Below, in pieces: positions 18,557 through 25,931 of a stretch of DNA of 42,338 nt. The notes below the pieces were generated by a model. That model searched no databases and was not told the origin of the DNA. It saw only the letters and a list, made by a program, of their open reading frames with translations. The DNA comes from Rikenellaceae bacterium (GTDB taxonomy: Bacteria; Bacteroidota; Bacteroidia; Bacteroidales; UBA932): positions 1-42,338 of the forward strand of contig CAAGIG010000054.1 of NCBI GenBank assembly GCA_900769885.1. Direction: 5' to 3'. How positions within the stretch are numbered: the stretch's first letter is position 1; every line of letters begins with the position of its first letter. Made by a program: the position numbers and the translations under genes.

Positions 18557-19416
18557 TGATGAAAGGGATACTTAAAAGTATTGCATTAATTTCCGTATTG
18601 GCTGCACTCATCGGATGTTCTCAGGGAAATCAGAGTGAAAAACCGCTGGTTCTCAGTTCAGACATTGTTGAAATTGCCCCTGATGGAAATCAGTCGGTAA
18701 CATTTACAGTAAAAAGGAGCATTGATGATGTAACCTCATCTTGTACCATATATAATAAGGAGAGCAATCAGCCCATTGATGGCTACACATTCTCAAGTAC
18801 CACTGAAGGGACATTCACATTTTTCGCTACAAATGGCTCGGAAAATTCGAATGAGGTGGTTATCTCTGTACGGGAGAATCCTCTTGGCAATCTGCAAATA
18901 ACTTTAATACCCGATGGAGACACCATCTATGCAGACAATCAGGATAGGGTCTCTTTCAGAGTTATGTGCAACGACGAGGATGTCTCTTCATCGAGTGAAC
19001 TTTACCTTGTTTGCCCCGATTCGGAATACGACACTAGACTTATGGAGTTCATATTTTCAACAGATGTAATAGGAATCCATAACTTTTACGCAGTATATTT
19101 TGGGGCAACATCAGAAATTGTTCCGATTGTGGCCACCGAAAGGCCCCCACAAATTGTTCTCAGCGCCGATAAATATTCTATAATCGCAGATGGTAGCGAT
19201 ACAGCAACTTTTACCGTTACCGTCAACGAGGAGGATGTTACAGAGAGTGCTGAATTCTATCTGATAATGTCAGAAGAGGAAGAGGCTATCAAACTTGAAT
19301 CCAACACATTCACAAGTAAAATCGAAGGAACATTCCTGATATACGCATCTACTCCTCAAGGCAATTCCAACACAATAGAAATAATTGCAGAGACACCTGC
19401 TGCTCCCGAAGAATAG
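18556..19416 (+). CDS. lipoprotein with three tandem Ig-like repeats, function unknown
   Basis: The 286-residue product has a lipoprotein signal with Cys21 (VLAALIGCSQG). The rest is three repeats of about 85 residues with an Ig-like (Big-type) beta-sandwich pattern. Each holds a core of the form ADG-S/N-x-x-TFTV-x-x-x-x-x-DVT: APDGNQSVTFTV then DDVT (about 42-61), YADNQDRVSFRV then EDVS (about 123-142), and IADGSDTATFTV then EDVT (about 210-229). Each repeat ends with a strand such as EGTFTFFATNGSENSNEV. The gene starts inside the pdxJ stop codon (TGATG), so translation is probably coupled to a B6 enzyme, with no obvious functional reason. It is probably anchored in the outer membrane or at the cell surface. 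I do not recognise a function. Confidence 0.85.
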   Translation: MMKGILKSIALISVLAALIGCSQGNQSEKPLVLSSDIVEIAPDGNQSVTFTVKRSIDDVTSSCTIYNKESNQPIDGYTFSSTTEGTFTFFATNGSENSNEVVISVRENPLGNLQITLIPDGDTIYADNQDRVSFRVMCNDEDVSSSSELYLVCPDSEYDTRLMEFIFSTDVIGIHNFYAVYFGATSEIVPIVATERPPQIVLSADKYSIIADGSDTATFTVTVNEEDVTESAEFYLIMSEEEEAIKLESNTFTSKIEGTFLIYASTPQGNSNTIEIIAETPAAPEE

Positions 19417-19457
19417 CATTTGGTAAAAATCGTGGCAAGAAGATTGCAAATTCTGAT

Positions 19458-19465
19458 TATCTTTG
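19458..19465 (+). promoter_or_regulatory. -7 promoter element before the second OmpH-like gene
   Basis: TATCTTTG matches TAnnTTTG and lies 38 bp before the ATG in the 87-bp gap after the lipoprotein gene. No clean -33 is seen. It suggests that the operon from 19504 to 24023 has its own start. Confidence 0.4.
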
Positions 19466-19503
19466 CAAGATATAAAAATGAGATTTATTAAATTTTAGAT
19501 AAA

Positions 19504-20118
19504 ATGAAAAAAGCAAACATTATTTTACACATCATTTCTTTGGTAGCGATCGTTGTATTGTTCGTTATGTTCCTTGGTCAAAAGAATTGCAATACAGCAA
19601 ATATCGAAACAACATCTGCAGAACAAACTGTAGCAGCCAATAATTCAATCGTTTATATCCAATTGGATACACTTATCAATCAATATGATATGTACAACGA
19701 CCTGAAAACTGAATTTGAAGGCAAATTGGCATCAGTTGAGAATGAACTTACCAAAAAAGGACGTGCTTTGGAGAATGATTATCAAAGTTTCAATGAGAAA
19801 ATGTCAAAAGGTCTATTGACCCGTTCACAAGCTGAAGCTCAAGGCAACGAATTGCAGGCACGCCAACAGGAACTTGCTCTTCTTTCTCAGGAAAAACAAA
19901 TGCAACTTGCTGAAGAGGAATCAGTTATGATTAACCAAGTAATGAATGCAATTCAATCATACATTAAAGAGTACAACAAAATCCACAATCACTCTTTGAT
20001 CCTTACAACTACTGTTGCTACAAACAATGTAATCGATGGTGAAAGCTCACTTAATATCACTAACGATATTATCAAAGGACTTAACCAGGAGTACGTAAAA
20101 AACAGAAACAGAAAATAA
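19504..20118 (+). CDS. OmpH/Skp-like protein with N-terminal membrane anchor
   Basis: The 204-residue protein starts with a hydrophobic helix (HIISLVAIVVLFVMFLG, about 9-25) that lacks an obvious signal-peptidase site. It may therefore stay anchored in the inner membrane. After a short linker comes the OmpH-type start (NSIVYIQLDTLINQYDMYNDL) and a long charged coiled coil (about 70-145). A C-terminal segment (NHSLILTTTVATNNVIDGE) ends with a TNDIIKGLN helix. This matches the OmpH/Skp family, in which many Bacteroidota carry several paralogues. Unlike the copy at 13008, it is not next to bamA. It opens an apparent operon with a glycosyltransferase, purC and a LysM protein. An envelope chaperone or tether role is likely, but unproven. 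Confidence 0.8.
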   Translation: MKKANIILHIISLVAIVVLFVMFLGQKNCNTANIETTSAEQTVAANNSIVYIQLDTLINQYDMYNDLKTEFEGKLASVENELTKKGRALENDYQSFNEKMSKGLLTRSQAEAQGNELQARQQELALLSQEKQMQLAEEESVMINQVMNAIQSYIKEYNKIHNHSLILTTTVATNNVIDGESSLNITNDIIKGLNQEYVKNRNRK

Positions 20119-20135
20119 TTTAACCCTACACAACT

Positions 20136-21257
20136 TTGAAAATAGCAATACTATCGTGCTTTCACCCCTACAGGGGAGGTATTGCCCAGTTCAACAACTC
20201 TCTTTACAACGAACTGAGCAAGGACCACGAGGTATGTGCGTTCAATTTTAAAAGACAATATCCCGGATTATTGTTTCCCGGGAAAACACAATATGTTGAA
20301 CAAGTGGACTCGGATATGCAATTCGAGTCCATTCGTGTTTTGGATACAATCAATCCGTTCTCATATATCAGGACCGCAAGGAAAATTAAGGAGTTTGCTC
20401 CCGATTTGCTGATTATGAGATACTGGATGCCATTCTTTGCACCTTCGCAAGGATTTGTGGCAAGGCACATCAATAAAAATTGCAAGGTCATTTCAATCCT
20501 TGACAATGTCATTCCCCACGAACCACACTTCTTTGACCCGCCGCTGACAAGATACTTTTTGGGAAGCAATGATGCATATATCCTTCTGTGCAATGCAGTG
20601 AAAGAGGATTTGATGAAATTCAAACCCGATGCAGAGTGTATTGTATCGCCCCACCCCATTTACTCAAATTTCGGCGAGAAACTTTCAAGGGAGAGTGCCT
20701 GCTCGGAATTGGGCATATCTCCTGACAAAAAGAATCTTTTGTTCTTTGGTTTGATCAGAGACTACAAAGGATTGGACATACTTATAGACGCCTTCTCACA
20801 ACTTGATGATTCTTACCAGCTTATTATAGCCGGAGAACCTTATGGTTCATTTGAAAAGTACGAAAAGCAGATTGCAGCTTCACCATTGAAAGAGAATATA
20901 AAACTTTTTACAAGTTATATCCCGGACGATCAGGTGGCTCCATTCTTCTGCGCAAGCGATTTGTGTGTATTGCCTTATAGAAGTGCCACTCAGAGTGGAA
21001 TCAGTTCAATTGCTTATCATTTTAATTTGCCGATGGTTACAACGCCTGTCGGAGGATTGAAAGAGAGTATTGGAGATACCGGTACGGGAATCATTACTGA
21101 GAATGTCAGCAGCGAGGCAGTGACAAAAGCGATCAAATGCTATTTTGAAAATGAAGAGAATAAAAGTGTATTCAGTCAAAATATTGACAATGAGAAAGAA
21201 CGCCTTTCCTGGAGTACATTTGCAAACAATTTGATAAACTTATACAATAAATTATAA
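20136..21257 (+). CDS. GT4-type glycosyltransferase (GT-B fold)
   Basis: The 373-residue cytoplasmic enzyme probably transfers a sugar from a nucleotide-sugar donor to a glycan or lipid. The N-terminal half opens with the acceptor-domain motif AILSCFHPYRGGIAQFNNSL. The donor half has LLFFGLIRDYKGLDILIDAF (about 201-220), then ADLCVLPYR-type spacing (SDLCVLPYRSATQSG, 275-288) and PMVTTPVGGLKESIG. The usual first glutamate of the E-x7-E motif is replaced in the SATQSGISSIAYHFNLP segment, as in some GT4 relatives. The start codon is TTG at 20136, chosen because it gives the canonical MKIAILS start. The gene is 17 bp after the OmpH-like gene and 5 bp before purC. Donor and acceptor are unknown. 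Confidence 0.88.
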   Translation: MKIAILSCFHPYRGGIAQFNNSLYNELSKDHEVCAFNFKRQYPGLLFPGKTQYVEQVDSDMQFESIRVLDTINPFSYIRTARKIKEFAPDLLIMRYWMPFFAPSQGFVARHINKNCKVISILDNVIPHEPHFFDPPLTRYFLGSNDAYILLCNAVKEDLMKFKPDAECIVSPHPIYSNFGEKLSRESACSELGISPDKKNLLFFGLIRDYKGLDILIDAFSQLDDSYQLIIAGEPYGSFEKYEKQIAASPLKENIKLFTSYIPDDQVAPFFCASDLCVLPYRSATQSGISSIAYHFNLPMVTTPVGGLKESIGDTGTGIITENVSSEAVTKAIKCYFENEENKSVFSQNIDNEKERLSWSTFANNLINLYNKL

Positions 21258-21262
21258 CTACA

Positions 21263-22216
21263 ATGAGAGCAATTACAGAAACAGATTTCAGTTTTAAGAA
21301 ACAGACAGGAAAATATATTGGTAAGGTTAGAGATGTCTATACCATCGATGACCGTTTTATCGTGATGATTGCCACAGACCGTATCTCCGCTTTTGACGTT
21401 GTATTGCCAAAAGGGATTACCTATAAAGGCCAGGTATTGAATCAGATAGCATCTATGTTCCTCGACAGCACCGAAGACATTGTTCCTAACTGGAAAATTG
21501 CATCTCCGGACCCAATGGTTACAGTCGGATACAAATGCGAAGGTCTTCCTGTGGAAATGATTGTAAGAGGTTACCTTACAGGTAGTGCCTGGAGAGCTTA
21601 TAAAAATGGTGCAAGAGAAATTTGCGGTGTCAAAATTCCTGACGGAATGAAAGAGAATCAAAAATTTGAGACTCCTATTATCACCCCTACCACCAAAGCA
21701 GAAATCGGTGCTCACGATGAAGATATCTCTAAAGAAGAAATCATCAGCAGAGGTCTTGTAAGTGCTGAAGACTACGAAAAATTGGAAAAATACACTTTGG
21801 CCCTTTTCCAAAGAGGTACCGAGATCGCTGCTAAAAGAGGTTTGATCCTTGTGGACACCAAATATGAATTCGGAAAACGTGACGGGGAAATTTACCTTAT
21901 CGACGAAATCCACACTCCAGACTCTTCACGCTATTTCTATGCAGAGAGCTACCAGGAGAGATTTGACAATGGCGAGCCCCAGAAACAACTTTCTAAGGAG
22001 TTTGTAAGAGAGTGGCTTATGGAAAATGGTTTCAGCGGCCAGCCTGACCAGAAAGTTCCATTTATGGATGATGAAAGGGTAAATATCATTTCTCAAAGAT
22101 ATATCGAGTTGTATGAAAACATCACAGGCGAGAAATTTGTTCCTGCCGAATATAATGAAGATACATACAACAGAATCGAAGAGAACATTAACAATATCCT
22201 TGCAAGATTAGTTTAA
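21263..22216 (+). CDS. purC: phosphoribosylaminoimidazole-succinocarboxamide synthase (SAICAR synthetase)
   Basis: This enzyme joins aspartate to carboxyaminoimidazole ribotide with ATP in de novo purine synthesis. The 317 residues belong to the longer SAICAR synthetase class. Motifs include YIGKVRDVYTIDDRFIVMIA, TDRISAFDVVLP, EMIVRGYLTGSAWRAY, FETPIITPTTKAE, ILVDTKYEFGKRDGE and IDEIHTPDSSRYF. The gene sits between a glycosyltransferase and a LysM protein with very short gaps (5 and 7 bp). That placement seems historical rather than functional. Confidence 0.97.
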   Translation: MRAITETDFSFKKQTGKYIGKVRDVYTIDDRFIVMIATDRISAFDVVLPKGITYKGQVLNQIASMFLDSTEDIVPNWKIASPDPMVTVGYKCEGLPVEMIVRGYLTGSAWRAYKNGAREICGVKIPDGMKENQKFETPIITPTTKAEIGAHDEDISKEEIISRGLVSAEDYEKLEKYTLALFQRGTEIAAKRGLILVDTKYEFGKRDGEIYLIDEIHTPDSSRYFYAESYQERFDNGEPQKQLSKEFVREWLMENGFSGQPDQKVPFMDDERVNIISQRYIELYENITGEKFVPAEYNEDTYNRIEENINNILARLV

Positions 22217-22223
22217 CACCTGT

Positions 22224-24023
22224 ATGAAGTATCTTTTAACTATACTTCTTTCGGCAGTTTTGTGCTGTAGCAACATTCAGCATCTGCCGGCACAAGAGTT
22301 TATTGCCACACCGGTTGAGATTTCATCTGAAAAGGTGAGAATCAAGGGAGAACTTTATTATGTTCACAAGGTTCTCAAAGGACAGACTCTCTACTCGATT
22401 GCTAAAGCTTATGAGGTTACAACTGATGATATCAACAAAGCCAACCCATCTTTGACAGAGGGGCTCAAATCAGGCACAATGATTTACATACCTGCTGCGA
22501 CAGGCAAATCTGAGGAGAAACCCGTTCCTGCAACAACTGAGGTGGCAGAACAAGAAAAAGTCACTGAGAGCAAAGAGGTTAAGGAAGATGTTCAATCCCA
22601 GAATGCGGATAATGAACAAAGATATGTTGTCCACAAATTGAAATGGTACGAATCTCTTAAGGATGTGGCAAAGAAATATGGCGTTCCATTGGAAGCCATT
22701 TACTCTTTAAACAACATCGTTCCCCCCTCAAAGACCAGAATCAAAACTGTTCTCATTCCAGATGAGCAATACATCAGAGAAATGTCTCTCATCAAGGAAG
22801 AGCCTGAACAACAAGAGGATAGAATTGAGACACCTGCAGAAGAGGTTGTTGTTGAAGAGAGTGTTGCAGACAACAAATCAACCTTCTCAATGGACAATTC
22901 TACTGTGGAGAGTCCCGTTTATGATTATGGAACAAAGGGACAGAAATTCACTTCTCCCGTTAAAATAACTGTAATCCTACCATTCAATGTAGCAGAAGGG
23001 ACTGAAAACCTTACAGGATATATTGCTGACTTTTATTGCGGTATGTTATTGGCAACAGACCATCTGAAAGAAAATGGAGCATTTGATGGTTTTGTTCTTG
23101 AAACGGTAGACCTTTCCGATTACTCTTCTGCGTGGGATATGCTTTCAAGCGGTGTATTGGAAGGAAGCCAACTGATTATTGGTCCCGTATCTGTAAGGGA
23201 TATGCATCCCGTTTCAACCTATTGCCAGAACAACAAAATTCCTTTTGTCTCCCCTTTGGACAACAAGACTTCAAAATTGTTGGAAGGGAACCCTTATATG
23301 TTCCTGTTCCCATCAACTACCGAACAGGCCATAGAGAGACAAGTTGAGAAGATTGCAGAACAAACTTCTGACAGTCAGGGCCAATCGGTGACTGTAATTT
23401 ATGAGAAAGGATATGATGAGTCACACCTGATGACCAGTACCGCAAATGCCCTGCAATCACAAGGAATAAATTACAATACATTCAAATACGATTTTCTTCA
23501 GGGAAGAGATATTGACTCTGTGATGAGTCGTTCATTGGACAGTTTGAAACTCAACAAAGTGATTATCCCTTCACATAGCGAGGCCTTTATCTCGGATGCT
23601 CTCAGAAACCTCCATTTGATCCAAAGTAAATTTGATTATAAAATTGAAGTTTACGGAATGAGCAGATGGAAAAGTATGGAGACCCTCGATGTTGACTATT
23701 TCCACCAGCTCAATCTCCATTTGGCGGTCCCTTATCACATCGACTACAATGACGGGAAAACCACAAAATTCATAAATGGTTATTTGGCCGCTTTCAATAC
23801 TGAGCCTACTCCATTCTCGTATCAAGGGTACGACATTCTTACATTCTTTGTAGATGCGATGAACAAGTATGGAAAGAATTTCCCCGCTGAAATTTTGAAT
23901 TCCAACGGGGAACTTATTCAGTCCGATGTTCTTTTTGTTCCTACATCTTACGGTAGCGGCGCTGAGAACAGGGCTCTTAAAGATATAGTTTACAAGAAGG
24001 GATGGGTTATCTCAAAATATTGA
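22224..24023 (+). CDS. LysM protein with a C-terminal periplasmic-binding-protein fold
   Basis: This is an exported 599-residue protein. An N-terminal signal (about 1-23) is followed by LysM1 at about 45-90 (YYVHKVLKGQTLYSIAKAY) and LysM2 at about 133-178 (YVVHKLKWYESLKDVAKKYG). An acidic, low-complexity linker lies at about 180-235. From about 245 to the end is a type I periplasmic-binding fold (VKITVILPFN, MLLATDHLKENGAFDG, SQLIIGPVSVRDMHPVSTYC, PFVSPLDNKTSKL, PFSYQGYDILTFFVDAM). LysM domains bind peptidoglycan, so the protein is expected to sit on the wall in the periplasm. A PBP-activator role like LpoA, which also uses this fold, is an attractive guess and not shown. The 3' end overlaps the convergent lipoprotein gene by 17 bp. 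Confidence 0.88.
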   Translation: MKYLLTILLSAVLCCSNIQHLPAQEFIATPVEISSEKVRIKGELYYVHKVLKGQTLYSIAKAYEVTTDDINKANPSLTEGLKSGTMIYIPAATGKSEEKPVPATTEVAEQEKVTESKEVKEDVQSQNADNEQRYVVHKLKWYESLKDVAKKYGVPLEAIYSLNNIVPPSKTRIKTVLIPDEQYIREMSLIKEEPEQQEDRIETPAEEVVVEESVADNKSTFSMDNSTVESPVYDYGTKGQKFTSPVKITVILPFNVAEGTENLTGYIADFYCGMLLATDHLKENGAFDGFVLETVDLSDYSSAWDMLSSGVLEGSQLIIGPVSVRDMHPVSTYCQNNKIPFVSPLDNKTSKLLEGNPYMFLFPSTTEQAIERQVEKIAEQTSDSQGQSVTVIYEKGYDESHLMTSTANALQSQGINYNTFKYDFLQGRDIDSVMSRSLDSLKLNKVIIPSHSEAFISDALRNLHLIQSKFDYKIEVYGMSRWKSMETLDVDYFHQLNLHLAVPYHIDYNDGKTTKFINGYLAAFNTEPTPFSYQGYDILTFFVDAMNKYGKNFPAEILNSNGELIQSDVLFVPTSYGSGAENRALKDIVYKKGWVISKY

Positions 24024-25920
24024 GATTTCCATCACTCTTAAGAACTTCTGCATTGGCCTCGCTTCGATAAGGAGCGGGGCTATTATTTGTGTTGTAGATA
24101 TAGTTGTCTACGAATTCCTGAGCATCAGAAGCATCTTCATATACAAAATTGGCAGGCTTGCTGCTCCACAATCTTGTAAAGTCTCCATTTGCATCTTCCC
24201 CCATACATACAAAGACAAACGAGGTATTGTAGTCAAGATAGAAGATTGTGAAAGGATCAGGAAGCTCTCCCTGGCTGAATAGAGAGTTAGCAATCTCATC
24301 TTCCTTGTATTTTGAGAAATCCTCTTCCAACATCACAGCTGCGTACATATACTCGACCTCGCCATCAGATACACAATCCACAGGCAATACCATATCATAA
24401 GAAGAGCTCAATCCCCATCCGGGAACAATTTCAAGCACATCCTCCAAATCGTAGAATTTATCATACTCCAATGATACATTAGCCTGAGCATATTGTGCTG
24501 CAGTAGTTTCAAACTCTACCTTTGTTAGTTCAGTGGTAGGTTTTCCACCCTGATATCCGAATGCCAAAAGATAATATTTCATTTCAGGACGAAGTCCTCT
24601 GACATCTTGAGTAAATGCACCTTGCGCAATACTTACAGAATAATTGTCACAGATATACTCAATGATTTCATCATCAGTCATTCCGTCATATCTTTGAGCA
24701 GTAGCTACCATAGCCACGTATGTTTCATCGGTAGAAGGGGTAATGCTAACAGTCGCCTTTCTGGCGTGGATGTCGGTCACCTGCAAATCAAATTCCATAT
24801 CAGAACCTACCACGTCGCCGGTAGAAAAATAACACAATTCAGGGGTTGAGTTAAGAATTGCCGATTCGTTCATCGCAAAAGCAAACACCACATAATCCTC
24901 ATTATAAGGAAGTTCTCCTTCCCAATGAGCAGATTTCTTATAAGCAAGGATATTCAACACATCCTCAATTTCAAATCCAAAGGACATATGGTAATTCTTC
25001 CACTCTTCCCATACAGCTGAACAAACCTCACGAATCTGTTCCTCTGATGCATTTTCAGGAAGGTCTGAAGCATACAAGATGTCAAAGAAGAATGGCCCGT
25101 CATATCCTACAGGTTCGATATCGATTGTAACATCAGCACCTTGAATATCAATATCAAAATTGAAATCGACCACATAATCATCCACGCTCTTGGTGGTAAT
25201 GACAACTCTACAAACCTCAGTGGTGGGGGTCATACTCTCCACATCGAAACCATAAGCGTATGCAACATACTCTGTTTCAGGAACAACGCCTGTAAAAGTA
25301 TGATCAATAAGATCTCCTGTGTACATAAACGCTGCCATAACAGAAGCAGCATCTCCACCCATTGCAGCACCAAACTCTTCAAAGGTTTCCAAATCGCTCG
25401 CTATCTGACCAAGGTCATCTTCCATAAAATTGTTCTCATCAATGTAATCCTTGTATCCAAGTAGGAAAATATAAGGCATTGTTTTGTCCAAAGGGGTCAC
25501 ATCCATTACGATAGATGAGTGACCGACCTCCTTAACATTGAATGAAATCGAATGTTGGAGACCCACTGCCTGATTTACTGTGACAGAGGGATTGGGATAT
25601 ACTCCCGGATATGCGATATCTATTTTACAACTTCTGGCAGACTCCTCATAACTCTTTTCTACATCAAACGATATCTCGCCGGGAACAGAAATATCAACAT
25701 TTGAAACCCATTTATACTGAGGTGTAACAATCAGTTGAGCTCCCTCCCTGGGACCCTGAAGGTCATATTTCACAGTAAAATGACCTCCTTCTGCAGGAAC
25801 ATCCAGAACGGTTTTTTCAAGTTCCAGTGCAGTAGGTAAATTTTCTGTTCCTATGTTCTCGCAACCAGTCAGGATTGCAAGAACAGCGAACATCACTAAA
25901 TACAAAATATTTCTTTTCAT
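24007..25920 (-). CDS. BACON-domain lipoprotein with FN3-like repeats
   Basis: The 637-residue product has a lipoprotein signal with Cys20 (LAILTGCENI). A BACON-type beta-sandwich spans about 32-118 (TVLDVPAEGGHFTVKYDL, then YPNPSVTVNQA). After it come FN3-like units of about 110-125 residues at roughly 120-245, 248-367 and 374-473. Each carries the same architecture: a strand pair (VSITPSTDETYVAMV), a helical insertion of the form DGMTDDEIIEYICDNYS, and a closing strand set (LRPEMKYYLLAFGYQGG, then PTTELTKVEFET). The C-terminal 160 residues are less clearly repeated. It is the last of three tandem lipoprotein genes, 11 bp after its neighbour. BACON domains are associated with carbohydrate or mucin contact in Bacteroidota, but binding is not demonstrated here. 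Confidence 0.82.
   Translation of the reverse strand: MKRNILYLVMFAVLAILTGCENIGTENLPTALELEKTVLDVPAEGGHFTVKYDLQGPREGAQLIVTPQYKWVSNVDISVPGEISFDVEKSYEESARSCKIDIAYPGVYPNPSVTVNQAVGLQHSISFNVKEVGHSSIVMDVTPLDKTMPYIFLLGYKDYIDENNFMEDDLGQIASDLETFEEFGAAMGGDAASVMAAFMYTGDLIDHTFTGVVPETEYVAYAYGFDVESMTPTTEVCRVVITTKSVDDYVVDFNFDIDIQGADVTIDIEPVGYDGPFFFDILYASDLPENASEEQIREVCSAVWEEWKNYHMSFGFEIEDVLNILAYKKSAHWEGELPYNEDYVVFAFAMNESAILNSTPELCYFSTGDVVGSDMEFDLQVTDIHARKATVSITPSTDETYVAMVATAQRYDGMTDDEIIEYICDNYSVSIAQGAFTQDVRGLRPEMKYYLLAFGYQGGKPTTELTKVEFETTAAQYAQANVSLEYDKFYDLEDVLEIVPGWGLSSSYDMVLPVDCVSDGEVEYMYAAVMLEEDFSKYKEDEIANSLFSQGELPDPFTIFYLDYNTSFVFVCMGEDANGDFTRLWSSKPANFVYEDASDAQEFVDNYIYNTNNSPAPYRSEANAEVLKSDGNLNILR
24011..24024. 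repeat. small dyad at the convergent gene ends
   Basis: CTCAA-AATA-TTGAG lies across the overlapping 3' ends of the LysM gene and the lipoprotein gene. It is too short and lacks a proper T-run, so a bidirectional terminator role is only a possibility. Confidence 0.25.
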
Positions 25921-25931
25921 ACCAATTCAGA

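Noticed and set aside
21176..21913. 245-codon minus-strand open frame across purC
   Set aside because: It lies opposite the conserved PurC frame and has a Phe/Ser/Cys-rich composition typical of antisense shadows.
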